Notes: generated by a model from the sequence alone, not told the origin. A DNA stretch of 64,000 nucleotides from Talinum fruticosum (GCA_021018815.1 JAITYX010000011.1:8570501-8634500); one strand, 5' to 3'; counted from the stretch's first letter, positions 1 through 12,667 are shown. Translations and numbers: made by a program.

Positions 1-499
1 AATTTATATTAAAAATCTAGAAATTTCCCAAAATTTTGAGTGCATATTGAAATATGAATTTTGGGAAAAGATCGAAAGAGAAGATCAGAATAAAACACAA
101 AAAAGTAAAAAAAACTTTGAAGTATTTCCAATGCCGCGATTTATAAGAAACTCTTCATGAGGAGTGGCAACGAATCTGTCTTTAATTTGGGAAAATCAGG
201 TGCTTCACCACCATAGAAGATCATATCAAGGTCCGGCTTGTACCTCCCGAAGACATCAAACTCATGAGATAATGGTGCTTATGTAAATAGTTTGAGCTCA
301 TTGTCCGGTGTAGGGGTTTTTCTTTAAAGACCCATCCAACCTAAGTCCCAAAGATTTTGTAAAGTAATCGCCCACGATTGACGCGGCTTTTCCTAAAGCG
401 CTCAACGGAAGCACACATTCCTCCCTTCCGTACGGACTTCGATCTTTTATATTAATACAACGAACAAACTTTTCGTATCTTTACGTCTCACACTTTACT

Positions 500-1000
500 T
501 TAAGACGGTCTTGAGGGCATGAATAGGGGCTAATACTGAACTCCTAGAGAGCCCAAGCCCTCGGTTCCTTTCGTTGTATTTTCTTAACTTTGTCAAAGTT
601 AGAAGAAAAGGTAGGGGCTAATATGACCCCCTAAGGCAGCTACGTTACTAGTTTCTTTTGTTGTATGTTTTTAATTGTGCCGATTTTGGGGGTAACAGTA
701 GGGGTTAATACAACCCTCTAGGATAGCCAAGTTGTAAAACTCAAAGAAAATTCAACTATGATGAAGAGTGATCATGTACCCCAAATGGTGAAAAAACAAA
801 AATCGGCAACAACCAAAAAGAAACAACAAGGAAAGCGAACATCAAGTAAGCATCCAGGCCGTCAAGTAAGGTTCACGCGAAGATAAAAGTTTAAGCAAAA
901 CGAGTCTAAAGTAGCAGAGTATCAAGTTATATGGCATGCAGGACATCAAAAATCATTCCTATCCTACGAAGAGTCATGGAAAGGGGGCTAATCCTCGGAG
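500..1000. repeat. Degenerate repeats with TAGGGGCTAAT core, probable retroelement debris
   Basis: The phrase TAGGGG(C/T)TAATA recurs near 525, 612 and 691, and GGGGGCTAATCC occurs near 984. The first three copies are each followed by a CT-rich CCTAG/CCTCTAGG block and a TTTCGTTGTAT-like stretch. The spacing is about 80-90 bases for the first three. No coding capacity is left. The GC-richer segment at 1010-1100 may belong to the same old element. I could not assign a family. Confidence 0.4.
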
Positions 1001-1970
1001 CCATCTCTCGACATCTTCGTCAACGCCATCATCTCGGGATTTCCCTCTCCTCCGGTACTTCCTCCTCGGGGATGGACTCGGCCGGAAAGCTTGACCCCAA
1101 AGTGAGAGCTTCAGAGCTAGATATAAGCATAATACAAGTAAATACCAAGCGTAAAGAGATCGTCTATGATCTCCAAATAATTATTGTATTCCGACGCTAA
1201 ATTTTCCATAAAGCATTCAACGACATATCGGGTGGATATCATTGCATAATCATATGAAATGCAGTGTTATATGTCGAGAGACATCAGCAATAGCCAACAA
1301 TTTAAAAAGGAATATATATATATATATATTTTTAATAGAAGTCTAAAATAAAAATTAACTTAACCAAAATCTTAAATTAATAGGTTTAAGCCCACTACAA
1401 CTGCATTTATATTCTAACAATTTTATGCTTGTGAGTCAGAAAGAGATAACTCGTCTAGTAAACTTACTATTATATCATTTTATTTCAACTTTTTGAAGCT
1501 CAATAATAATTACACCCTCTGTTACATATTCATTGTTAAAAGTATTCAATTCTCTAATCCCATTTTATTGTCAAAAAGAAAATTATTGTGCTAAACACTT
1601 GCGGAAGACTTGACCATTTATATATTCATGGCCCTTTCTTTAGAAGGAGACAGTTTCCTGCAAATTGACAGAAGTTGACAGCTGCAGCCAAACTCGTCAG
1701 AAATTTCTGATGAATTTCTTATTTCTGTATTCATTCATTCACATTACTGGGATATTAATTGCTGGCCACTTTTATAGACTCTGAACTTTTTGTTTGAAAA
1801 ATCTTTGCACAAACTTGGTTCTACTGTGGAGCATCCATTACTTAACTATGTGAATGAAAATCGCTTATTGATTAATCAAAGATTGAACAAAACTTGAAAT
1901 ATCAGAAAATCCAGGAAAGTAATTTGACCCAAAACTATGAAACATTTTGTTCAAGAACCAAATGCTTAAA

Positions 1971-2215
1971 CTTAGGGTGGAAGACCTAAGAATAGGTTTA
2001 TACTTCTAACATGACCTTCACGCAAATGTCTTTTGGGCTTAAAGTGTGGATGCAATAAAGGCCCTTTCATACCTTGTGAAGATCTCTTGAGTTCCTCTAT
2101 CTCTTGGGAACCCACAAGGTCTCGGTCAGCCCCAACTGCTACTCCGCCTCGAAAGATCGAAGAGGCTTGCAAGCCTCTCTTATAGATCAAGTGTTATGAA
2201 GCTCTCCATACCTTA
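1971..2215 (-). repeat. SINE-like repeat, copy 1
   Basis: This region shares about 110 bases with the copy at 2330-2500, including ACCCACAAGGTCTCGGTCAG and AGAGGCTTGCAA. The two copies are direct repeats about 250 bases apart. It carries the same GGTGGAAGACCTAAGAATAGG-type boundary as related plant interspersed repeats. It has no coding function. Confidence 0.5.
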
Positions 2216-2231
2216 TGCAATAATTAATATG

Positions 2232-2520
2232 GATGTTGTTGAGATTCAAACCCGAGACCTGTCGCTCGGAAAGACTCGATACCAAGTTCAAGAACCAACT
2301 CAACCAAAAGTTTAAACTAAAAGCTTGCTCCCAAGAGTTCCTCTATCTCTTGAGAACCCACAAGGTCTCGGTCAGCCCCAACTGCTGTTGCGCCCTCGAA
2401 AAGATCAAAGAGGCTTGCAAACCTCTCTTACAGAGCAAGTGTTATGAAGCTCGATATCATGTTTAAGAACCAACTCAACCAAAAGTTTAAACTTATGATT
2501 GAAGACTTACAAATTAGTTT
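2232..2520 (-). repeat. SINE-like repeat, copy 2 with tRNA B-box-like sequence
   Basis: On the minus strand, 2238-2260 reads as a B-box-like GGGTTTGAATCTC, which resembles the internal promoter of tRNA-derived SINEs. The phrase AAGAACCAACTCAACCAAAA occurs twice (about 2288 and 2464). The duplicated arrangement could be a dimeric SINE or a tandem duplication. The family is not determined. Confidence 0.45.
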
Positions 2521-2609
2521 ATACTCTAACCCATTTAAAAAGAAATGTTCATGAAAATGGTATTTCCCTAGGCCAAAGCAACAGATTTGAGCATAATAAT
2601 ACAGTACCA

Positions 2610-4600
2610 ATTACCAAATTAGGTTATCCGGTGTAATTATTATTATTAAACTAGAAAATAACTTAATAGAAATGATAGGCGAGTAGATGTGCGTGTATAG
2701 CGTTGTAGCATTATACTCAAGGTCGTCTTCGTAGGGACAAGGTCAATCTATCGGACTATCTTCCATCTAAATTTGTTAAGCGAATTAATGATTTTCAGAA
2801 GTAAATTTAATTCAAGCAATTGTGAATTTTTTATGAGTTAATTTAAAGATTTATAATCAAAGTATCATTACTCCATTTAACGGTATAGTGAAGTGCTTAA
2901 AATCAATAAAGCTCCTATTTTTATGGTTTTTTATTTAATCTGGACCCATTAAGCATGAAAATTATCTAAATTACTCTCCCAATTGGTGTGACTTTCACAA
3001 AACCTCACAATTGAGTCTAATTATAGTTTTTTCTATTATTAAATTTCACTTTTTATCACTTCATCCAATAATAAGACTAAGCAAAAGAATGACCAATAAA
3101 CTCACTTGAAAATCAAACATCTAGAATATATTAAACATACAATTAACCCAATTTAAAGATTCACCAACTACAATCATAAAAATCAAACATAATCTAACTA
3201 CAATCTAATTTAAATTATGAGAGATGAGGGAGAAAGAGAGAGTTGGGAAATGCTTAGATTCGATAGTGAACTTGAACTTTTTGTTATCTCCTTGTAAGTT
3301 TGCTCTTTTTCTCCTTCAAACTCTCTTATTCTAATCTAAAATGGTGGAAAACCTAACCTAGGATGATAGATAGATGGTTATGGATAGATAGTGAATGGGA
3401 ATGAACCTCTTCTTCTTATCGCCAAAACTGAGTTCAAAACCATAAAAAAAAAAAACGAATTGAATTTGAGTAGTCGCGCCATGCCATGGTATGTGGCCAT
3501 TCCCGTGGTTCTTGCCTATGAGTGTGGCAATGCCCGTGCTGTCCTTCTCCTGTTTGGCTAGATCTCTTATACAAGCTGTGGTGAGACTCGTGGTGGTGGC
3601 ATAGATTTCAGGACCCACTTGTTTGGGTCATAATTTTCTCGTCTAATATCTTAATGATGTCATTTTTAATTAGTTAGAAAGCTTATGAAGTTCTGTTGTT
3701 GCAAAAATATATAAAAAATACACACATCTTTCTTGTTTGACAAATATTTGAACATCGTGCAACGCTAGGCTTGCATGGAGGGAGGGATCCACTTAAAGGG
3801 CAAGTGAAGTCATTTGATCCCGGGTAAAAACATTTGTATAGAACATAAATTTTAAAAAGAATAAATATATACATTAGTTATCCTAATATGAATCATAAAA
3901 ATATAATGTATTATTTTCAACTCTTGTGTGATAATTTTTAGATCGGTTAGAATACAACGAGAGAGAGGGAATTAAAATTGGGATCTAATACATCTCGTAG
4001 TCTCAATCTTAACCAATAGGCCAAAATTTCATTAGTACAAACTTGCATATTATAGTAGTGCTGCTGAGCATTTGTGCGACTTTATGAGTCGTAACCTCCC
4101 AAAATCACATAAATTTCGTCCGTGTTACCGATTGTAAAATTTCATCCCACCGAATACCGGACTAGAAAAACCGAGTGCAGTCATCAAGTATTCATCCAAA
4201 TTTCACATTAGGACCAAGATTTTTCCTATTTTTGTTATACGAACCCGATTTTAACACGAATTTAGGTTTGTCCAATTTATCCGACCTGAAAAAATAAAGT
4301 ATCAGACAATATTTCATCCGAATTTTTAAATTGACCCAACCCGAAATAACCCGGACCCAAATTTTAGCCACTGCTTATATGCATACAATAATACAATACA
4401 ATGCCGCAGGATGGTATGATAAATAAAAAGGTCCAGGATTGCTGCAAATGACACTTAAAAATAAACTCAATTTTTACTACATTGAGGGACTTCTGTTAGA
4501 AAACTTTCTTGATTTGAACATTGCACCCGTGTACTGCAAGGTCATCCCCCAAACAAACAATCCCCCCCAACAAAAGAAAAAGGAAAACAGAAAAAAAATA
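2610..4600. other. Gene-free stretch downstream of the NPY1-like gene
   Basis: No gene is recognised here. The part at 2640-3640 has the texture of an old transposon, with a mildly GC-rich patch at 3470-3620. At 4140-4365 there is an inverted relative of the element found at 41.1 and 53.0 kb. The remainder is AT-rich intergenic DNA. Confidence 0.5.
4140..4365 (-). repeat. Dispersed repeat C, inverted diverged copy
   Basis: This is rich in CCGAA, CCCGA and ATCCGA words. On the minus strand it resembles 41100-41345 and 53000-53262 in the order of its words (a CGGGT-rich stretch, ATAGGAAAA, then CGGAT). It is more diverged than the other two copies and non-coding. Confidence 0.4.
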
Positions 4601-4709
4601 ATAAGAAGAAGAGAAGGAATCCTACCACTTGTTACTTTTTACACTTTGGGGTTAACAAATCACCTAATATGTTGCAGTTCTAACAAACCACTCGAAGTTG
4701 CTTCCCTCT

Positions 4710-7700
4710 CTAAGAGATGGAATGCCTCCTGTGCCTCGAAGAAGAGCTTGAAGATTTTGTATCTCCCGGAGCCAAAGAAGCAGTGGGCGATTGAGAGCTC
4801 CCGCTTGTCTCAGAGCTTTTACTCTCTCCATTCCCCTTCCCCATTCCCCATAACTTGTCGAATATTCTCCTTGATCGCGATGGCAGCAACTGAGCCCCAT
4901 TCCGGCTGTTAGTACTGCTGTTCTTCTTTGTCATCATTTTTGCAGTTTTGCGTAATTCTTCGGTTTCATGGATAGTCCTCTTGTCCATTTGCCTCCTCAT
5001 GGACTTGGAGCTTTCTAGGATTCTTCGGTCTTCTTCTTCTTCTTCTTCTTTATTTCTTGTGGAGGATGAAGTGTTCTGGGAAGTGATAGTCCCACTAGTT
5101 GCCCTGATTTGCTCAAAGTAGAGCACTTGGACTACTACTCGGAGAGGAAGTCGGTCATTCTGAGCTGCATGCATTGAGGCGTCCACAGTGAGCTTCTTGA
5201 CATCCATTAGCCCACATATTTGCTTCTTTTCGGCCTTGGTTAAGTCTGGATGCTCCTGAAAAGACAAGCAAGCAAAAACTACTAAGCCGCAACACAGTTG
5301 ACTATAAAGAAAAGAAGTAAAATGCACATCAACAAGAAGTCTGTGGAACTTGACTATTAGCCTATTATGTTGATTTTACCACTTAGTGGTCAAAGAAGTG
5401 CATTGGGTCAGCCCAAGGCGGGAACGAATTCAGGCTGGCAAGCCTGTCCATCCACTGACAGGTGATAACCTCAGCATGAGCCCTTGACCAATTAGCCCCA
5501 AAAGCTGCTTTGTACAAACCAGCTCGGTAGGGACTTGGGTGTGAATTTTTTCTCATTCTGATCACTACTATACAACAATAACCAGGATTGATACAACGGA
5601 GACAGGGTGTAGAGAGATACACATGCACCCAATTTCTCCACTGACAAACAAAAAGGTGGTTTCCAAAGAGACCCGCAAGAGATGTGTAAAATCAAATTTT
5701 AAAATAAAAAAGGAAAACAAATTGGCAATTTCCCCATTCAGCTCAAACCAATGGATGACTCATTTGGGCCAAACACCTTACATTACTTCAATCTGTCATT
5801 TTGCTCAATATTCCCATGTTGACACTCGACACTTAAATATGGTGTATGAACATCTCAAATCATGTATGAAGAATATGACTTCTATACACAGCCATGTCCA
5901 AATTTCCTAACCAAGAGAAGTAAGAAGTGTACACACAATGAAACTAATCACACTCCCGACACATAACACAATTTAGGAGATCTAGAAGCTTACCTTTAGG
6001 TAGATGTCAATAGCCCGGTATAGTCCGTCATGGATTGGTCTTGCTGTCTCTGGTATCAACCTCGACAATTCAACAAAGCTTGAGACAGGTAGGTTTGGAT
6101 CAGATGCAATTTCAGCAAGATATGCATCAACCAGTCCACCAACGTTAAGCCAAGATCCATGGCCAAAAACTAATGATATGTCGCCCTTTTCATTCTTCTC
6201 ATAAGAATCTATATCCCAGCCACTTCTTCCCTGCATCACAAATCTTTTCACAATGCGCTCAACAAGTTTGACATCATAAATAGTGGTCTGAGGTGGCCTA
6301 GCAGGGATCAACAGATCTTTTACAAATGCCTCATCCAGCTTCATGCTAATTTTCCTGACTAAGTCTTCCCTGGCTGATTCATCTGCTTCAACCAAACCAG
6401 CTACTTTCAAAAGCTTGAGCAAGAAGCTACAAGAACAACCCCATGATTTTCCGGATGGCAATAAAGATATTAGTGTTTCTGCCAAAGCTTTATTTCCTTT
6501 GATATGATCATCAGAAACCAAAGCATCGACAGAATCAGGCAACCATCTGATGGCATAGGTTCTCAATGCTTCCCCAATCACAGCTCCATCCATTCTTCCC
6601 TTTGATTTTATAGCAACCATGACTCGTTTGTACATATCAATTTCTAGTTCACATACGTCTTCGACCCACCAATCTTGAGGAACAGACTCAACCGTTTCAT
6701 GCTCAACAATTCTGTCTGCCATTGCCAACTTCCGATTATATGTGTAAGACCAAGTGATTTTCGCGGGGTCCACAGAAGTCTTAGATGCAATACAGTCTAT
6801 GCACCTTCCAACAATGTTAAGATCTTCAGACCATGGTAATAGAGATTTTGTGGTCTGAAGGACAATGATGGAATCTTTCCATGTTCGAAAAATACTCGAG
6901 TTGAGAAAAACCTCTATCTTGTATATGAGGTTTCCTCGATCAACATCTTCTGTCATACCCAGGTACTCAGCAGCACAGCGAGCAGCAACAACGTTGTAGG
7001 GGTTAAGAGTGACGGTCATCCCATAGCAGAACTTGGCACAAATGTCGAAGGCCTTCGGCCCACCAGGAAAGCCGACCAATTCAATCTCATCAGACTCCTC
7101 TTCATCAGCTTTCAGTATAAGCTTTTGGAGGCAGCTGCTCTTCGAGAGTAGAGGAAACTGTAGCATAGCAAATGATAAAACAATTAAACAAATCAGTGCA
7201 CATTTTTTAGGTAGAAAGCATCGTTCTGTAACTCCCATCAATGGTTGAGCAACACTAATTAGAATGCACACTTTAAATAGATATGACAAACTAGTCATGC
7301 AGAGGGTGTTCATCCACGGTTATGTCGAAACCATGATAACCAATGATCATTGGGCAGTGCAGTTACAAGGACCACTCCTAGTGTGATTCCTGCCAAAGTA
7401 AGGTGGTCTAGGGGGAATCATATATAGCAACCTTATCCCTACAAGCTAAGAGGTTGTTTCCGAGCAACAGGTGAAATAAAATTGCAGGAGCTTCTAGACC
7501 GGACACTACAAGCTCAACCGCTATCCGAATCTACAGTCTCTTTATTAATAATAAACTTGTCAAGAAAATGTGAGCAATACTGATCAATCAAATTCTGAGC
7601 TATTTTGGTCAAATTGTGTTCATTTTTGGCTCTGGCTCAGGTCGTCTCAGGTCCAGTTTTCAATCATTCCACTTGAATAAGGTGATCAGGTAAGGGTTAG

Positions 7701-8257
7701 TTTTGTGATGCCTAGTTTCCAAAAGAAAATGATAAAATAAGTCATAATCTTTTGCAAAGACATCAGAATATTCAAGAAACTACATGGAAAGCTTCGACAA
7801 GGGCAAGAAAAGCAAATAAAGCACATGGCTAGTTAAAAGGCCAATACTATTTAGTTAGAAGTTATACCTTGTGAAGGTAGAACTTCACGTCAGCCACAGT
7901 AACTGCAACATCTGCTGCAAGTTCAGAAGATACATATCTGCAAGAAAAAGTTATGAAGAAACATCAGCAAGAGAATGACATTATCTTGTCAAACCAGAAA
8001 CATTAGTTTGAAACTTTTCCTAGTCACATTAATTCTCAGATGTTATATCTACTTAAGGGGTGTTTGGGGAGGGAAAAGGGGTCAGGGACTTGAACTCTCA
8101 GGTTTCAAGTTCCATTTCTCAATGTTCACTGAGGAATTTTGGGAGTGGAACTTGATATTAGGGGTGTATCAAGTCCCCCAACTCCCTGGAACTTGAACCC
8201 CCATCATGCAGGGCGATGAAATCCAACCCCCCACCAAGGGTTCACTTAACAACAATC

Positions 8258-8289
<32 letters not shown>

Positions 8290-11113
8290 TAGCCACTATC
8301 ATCATGGTGGTCAGAGGAAGGAAGCGTTGCTGCCATTGGCCATGGAGGAAGCGTTGCTCCCGTTGGCCAAGGAGGGAGGAAGCGTTGCCGCAGTCGGTCA
8401 TGTTTAACCATCACCATCCGTCGAGGAATTAAGCGCCAGGGTTGACAAATTTGTGTTCACAATTTGATCAAGGCTAAGTTGAAGCAATAATGTGTTTTTT
8501 TCAATTGATTTGGTGTTTTGGGACAAAATTAAGTGGGTAATCGAGAGTCGGTCCAATTTTTGGTGGATTAGGATGAATTTGGCGTTTAGGGTACAAAGAT
8601 CAACATTATGCAGATTAAAGGTTGGTGGTCAATGGGCAAGGGCAGCGACGGCGTGATGGCGGTCATTGAAGGTCGGTGTTTGGTGGCCAAATGATGCTTG
8701 ATTCGACGGTGGGTGGAGGGTGCTGGATTCAAAGGCTGGCGATGGTGGGTTGTGCAACACAACAATGGCCAGCTGGTTACATTTTTTTTTCTTTGGATGA
8801 TTCCATAATTGCTCATCAAACACTTGATATCAGGGTTCAAGTCCCATCCCAACACCCTGGAACATGAAATTTAATTTCATTCCACTTCTATTTTTCACAG
8901 CAAACAGGTCCTTAATAAGTTTTCAATGCGTCCCACATTTTAGAAGGAAAGTGTGGGACATCTATTATATAAAGTGTATAAGACGGCGGTTCACCTATTG
9001 GTCTCGAAAAATTATTTTCAAGAGTATAGTATGGAATTTCTAATATTAAACCACAAGTATGTGTATAACAACTTCGCATGATAACCACATAACTCTCACG
9101 ATGAAATACTTAACCCCAGATGCGTAAGGTGTTCTACGTACCAACATAGAAATAAAAAGTAATGCCTAGCAGCTAGTAACTAGATGGGATCACAAATGAC
9201 TCAATCCTTAGCTGAAGTATACTAGTGATACATTTGTAATACTACATACAGTAAAGCGGTTCCTAATAGTATATAAATGACTCAATTCTTAGCTGAAATC
9301 AGCGATACATTATAATTCTACAAACAGTAGAGATAAGGCTTTCAATGTAACTTCTTGTTTTATTTTTTGTTTCTTAGATGAGGTGCCACGACCAAGAGGT
9401 CCCAACAGATGAAGACATTCACTACAAACAAACGAAGTGGTTGCCCAATGGGGGAAGACATGGAGGAGAGAGGAGGGCATAAGAGAACAGGGAAACCACC
9501 GCTAGTAGGATTCAAAGCCAACTTATATGAAAGCTAGTTCTCCTCTCACTATGTCATCTCTGTGATGCCTAAGTTTGATGGCTACTTAACATCTTTATTT
9601 TATGTCAATACCTTCATGTATAATTGTTTTACTAAAACTAGTCTTATCCAAAACCAGCTGCTTCAACAGTGATTGGTGCATAGCATCCTCCACACCCCAT
9701 AATGTGTCCTCCCAAGTGTCACTTCAATAGGATTGGAATAGACAAAAAGTCACACGACATAACTTGGTTTGTAGGGGTGGGCCGTAAAGAACATGCAAAA
9801 CTCCAAAAGGTCAAGTCCCTTGCCTTGCCTGTAGGGATTGGTTACTAATAAAGTCCTCTATTTTACTCCATACAGAAAATTCTATAATTACATTGTATTC
9901 GTAAACGTCAATTTCTTCACATCACAAATGGTAAGCCAAAGGGATCAATACCAAGAATACAACATCTATCCATGTGCTAAAATAACTATTAACAGGGTTC
10001 CGAGGACTGAATGATATCCCACAAATGAGCATGCAGAGAAGGACCAGAAACACAGGTTTGACCCCTGCCATGTTCTAATCTCTACAAGACATGGTATACC
10101 AACTGCAATTGAAGACAATTTTCAAGATAGAAAGCACTAATCTAAGCAACAATGGGAGCATAATCCCATGTATATCCAATGCTACTAAGATCATAGCACA
10201 ACACTCCAAAATACTCTATTACAGTATTACATGCTCGGGGAAGGGTATGACATCAAGACACGTCAAAGCAAGCAAGTGATAAAGTTTCAAAATATCCAAA
10301 TATGGCCAAGACTGACCCAGACAAACGTGCATTCATCAGACTAGGAGCCACACAGCACAGACTACAACTACCACCACTTTGATGGCAGATTTGATTGACA
10401 ATGTTACCTCTTACAACGGTAATTCACAGCCGTTTCTTCCATTATAGGAGTTAAAATTCACACCAAGCAATTTCCAAAAAGCAAGGGTGTCCCAGAGAAG
10501 TGGGGCTAGAATTTAGAAAGCTCAACCATATGACAACAGCTGCTTTTTTGGACCACCATCATCAACACCCTTCGGGGCCAGCTTAAAGGTTGGACCACTT
10601 TCCCAATTGCACCAATAAACCCAGGAACCCAAAACCCTGCCCTGCTTCACCTGAGTGTCTCTCTCTCTTACTCTTCCCCCTCTAAAATCTACCTTTAACT
10701 TTTTCTGCCCAAATAAGTGAAAGAAAAAGAAGAAAACTGACACAAGAAACAAGCATAGCGTCCTTTTTCTTTTCCCCTCTCTCCCATTCTGCTTTCTCAT
10801 AGCATTCAAGTGACAGAACAAAGATATGTGGGGGCACTCTTACAGAGGATTTTTCAACTAGAATGAAATTTCACTTTCAGACAAGTATAGAAATAGACAC
10901 AACATTTACATATAACCTAGGGAAAAGAACAAAGTAAATTACCAATAATATTAGCTGCAATATTTTGTACTTTCTCATCCAAAGCAAAATATATAGAAAA
11001 GAAAAAAAGGAATGTGAAAACCAGATGAATGGAAGAACTGAAGAGACTGACCTGATAGAGCTGCCATCAGAGTGAAATGCATCAGGCTTTGAGCCCAGTT
11101 TCATAAACTTCAT
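4710..11113 (-). CDS. NPY1: NPY1/ENP-like BTB-NPH3 protein (auxin/PIN polarity factor)
   Basis: The coding exons, read on the minus strand, are 11113-11052, 7937-7868, 7157-5994 and 5255-4710. All introns are GT-AG and the phases join cleanly to give about 613 residues. The N-terminus [13 protein letters not shown] is the hallmark start of the NPY clade and decides the start codon. A BTB/POZ domain covers roughly residues 28-130 ([24 protein letters not shown]). The NPH3 domain runs from about 205 ([18 protein letters not shown]) to about 485 ([17 protein letters not shown]). The tail has an acidic E run (about 502-507), a [12 protein letters not shown] block (about 557-568) and a serine-rich end, RHRRHSIS. 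Arabidopsis NPY1/ENP has the same tail architecture, which supports orthology over NPY2-5. Known family role: acting with PINOID/AGC kinases at the plasma membrane in PIN-dependent organogenesis. Here it is inferred from homology only. Confidence 0.93.
8261..8289. repeat. GA microsatellite
   Basis: An uninterrupted AG/GA run of about 13 dinucleotides lies inside the intronic MITE. Confidence 0.9.
8313..8402. repeat. Three-unit internal tandem repeat of the MITE
   Basis: The segment GGAAGCGTTGC recurs three times at roughly 30-base spacing. It is followed by CCATTGGCCA, CCGTTGGCCA and the more diverged CGCAGTCGGTCA. The units look like degenerate copies of one another. The repeat lies within the non-autonomous element and in the intron of the NPY1-like gene. 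Confidence 0.6.
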
Positions 11114-12080
11114 CTTCTAAGTTTTTCTTCTTTTTCACACAAAATTCAAGAGAGAAACAGAAACTGCCCAGGACCTAACAGTACTGCAAAATAAGCAAAT
11201 TCTCCACTCTTGAGAGAACCCAGAAGCAACACCTAAACCAGGAACCTCAACTCAAAGCAATATGCTTTCCTTTAAGAAACAATCAACAAATTCTCCCAGA
11301 AAGAGAGGCTCGGAAAGCCTAAAAGAGCCCACCAAAAGAGAGAAATGAGAAACTTAAAATTCTGAATTCAGATTATGAAGAATAAAAGGAGGAGGAGAAA
11401 GGAAAAAGAAGGACCAAACCCAGCAGCAATTCTCTCTCTAAGAGACTAATAAGACCCCCAACATACCCTGTTCTCTTTTTCTCTCTCTAGAATTGAGGCT
11501 CCAATGAGAGAAAATAGCAAAGAGACAGCAAAGGCCCACCTCACCACACCTCAGTCTCTCTGTCTCCAAACAAGTGCTGTAAAATCTTGCTCTCCTCCAA
11601 AAACCTCCACATCAAACAAAACACCCACCTGTCCTAAAATTCCTTCCCTAAGGAAAAAAAAATGGGGGAAAAAATTCAATTTCTCCCCATTTCAACTTTT
11701 CCTTCTCATGTGGGCATTAAATCTCCTGTCCCCTCAAAACCCATCTCTTTCAATCAGAAGATATGAACACGTAAATTCAGCAATTCGCCGCCTTAGCCAT
11801 TAAATCCTCACTTTTTTATCTCTGAAATTTCTGATTCCCTTTCGGAAAATCAAACCACGACCCAGAAATCGATACCCTCTTCAGAAAAATCTGATCTTTT
11901 GATATGAACACGTAATTCAGCTCAGTTTCTGTGATGTAAATCTTCCCCTCCTCTCTTAAATGTTTGTTCTTCTGTATCACTTATGCAGAAAATGCAGAGA
12001 GGAGAGCGAGAGAGAGAGAGAAAGAGAAGAGAGAGAAGAGAGTAGGAGTAGGGAGAGGGACAGTATATTACAGAGTGTCT
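11114..12080 (-). promoter_or_regulatory. Probable 5' UTR and promoter-proximal region of the NPY1-like gene
   Basis: Upstream of the ATG (on the minus strand) lie several pyrimidine-rich tracts. A clear one appears on the plus strand as the GA-rich run at about 12008-12058. CT-rich tracts are typical of plant core promoters and 5' UTRs. I did not see an unambiguous TATA box, so the transcription start is not placed. Upstream ORFs are possible but none stands out. Confidence 0.4.
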
Positions 12081-12667
12081 ATGAGGTAGAAGAGAGGCTT
12101 TGGAAGAGCTTTTTATGCCGTTGTACACGCCAGCTACATTGTGACCATTTTGTCCCTGATCTTTGGCCTAATTTACTTCTTTATGCCATTTTTCTTTTAA
12201 TCCATGTGCTTGAGCTACCCCTTTTTTTTGGGCTAATTTCTTGGGCTACCGCAATACTTTAAAAACACGTTCTAGGACTGTTGGGGTATTATTTTTCTTT
12301 CCTTTTTCAATAAAAAAATATTTTTTTGACTTTTTAGTTTGAGGAATTTGAGGACATTATTTTTTTATTTTCAAGAAAAATATGCTATAAAAGTATGTGG
12401 TACCGTGGAATCTAGTTAACATTTGACCCATGACTTCATTTTTATGTCGATATTTGCTATGAATTTGCTAAACGACTATGAAAAGAAACTTCACTTATTT
12501 ACCGTCGTTAAATATATTAATAAATAAATAAAAATATAATTAATATTACAAACGACACCCAATTTTACAATAAAGATAATAATTTTTAATCTCACTTTTG
12601 TTTTTCATATCTCTAAGAACAAAAAAAAAAATTCACGTATTTCCCTACAATTGGGTAAGACCGAAAT
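12081..12667. other. AT-rich intergenic stretch
   Basis: Nothing gene-like is visible. It includes short T and A runs, and leads into the hAT-like MITE. Confidence 0.5.

Larger units (their letters stand above)
8056..8911. mobile_element. PIF/Harbinger-type MITE in NPY1 intron 1
   Basis: The left end reads AGGGGTGTTTGG and the right end, reverse-complemented, reads GGACCTGTTTGC. Both are flanked by the trinucleotide TTA (8053-8055 and 8912-8914). A TTA duplication with a G-rich, TGTTTGG-bearing terminal repeat fits the PIF/Harbinger (Tourist) group. The subterminal parts also mirror each other: GGGACTTGAAC on the left is matched by GGGACTTGAAC on the reverse complement of the right. It carries a GA microsatellite and a three-unit internal repeat but no transposase. 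Its terminal repeats are imperfect, so it is not a very recent insertion. Confidence 0.6.
7938..11051 (-). other. Long first intron of the NPY1-like gene
   Basis: The intron separates the 62-base first coding exon from the second. The donor is CAG|GTCAG and the acceptor is TTGCAG on the minus strand. Most of it is AT-rich unique-looking sequence. A PIF/Harbinger-type element occupies 8056-8911. No additional exon was recognised. The splice choice is supported by the reconstituted start of the BTB domain, where codon AG|A gives arginine and is followed by [10 protein letters not shown]. Confidence 0.85.

Noticed and set aside
5982..7313. Treating the 443-codon minus-strand ORF as a complete gene
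   Set aside because: Its first 52 and last 4 residues are intron translation. Splice sites at 7157 and 5994 and the conserved BTB start show that it is exon 3 of the NPY1-like gene.
8216..8417. ORFs with repeated leucine/proline or RERERE stretches
   Set aside because: They result from the GA microsatellite and the internal repeat of the intronic MITE.
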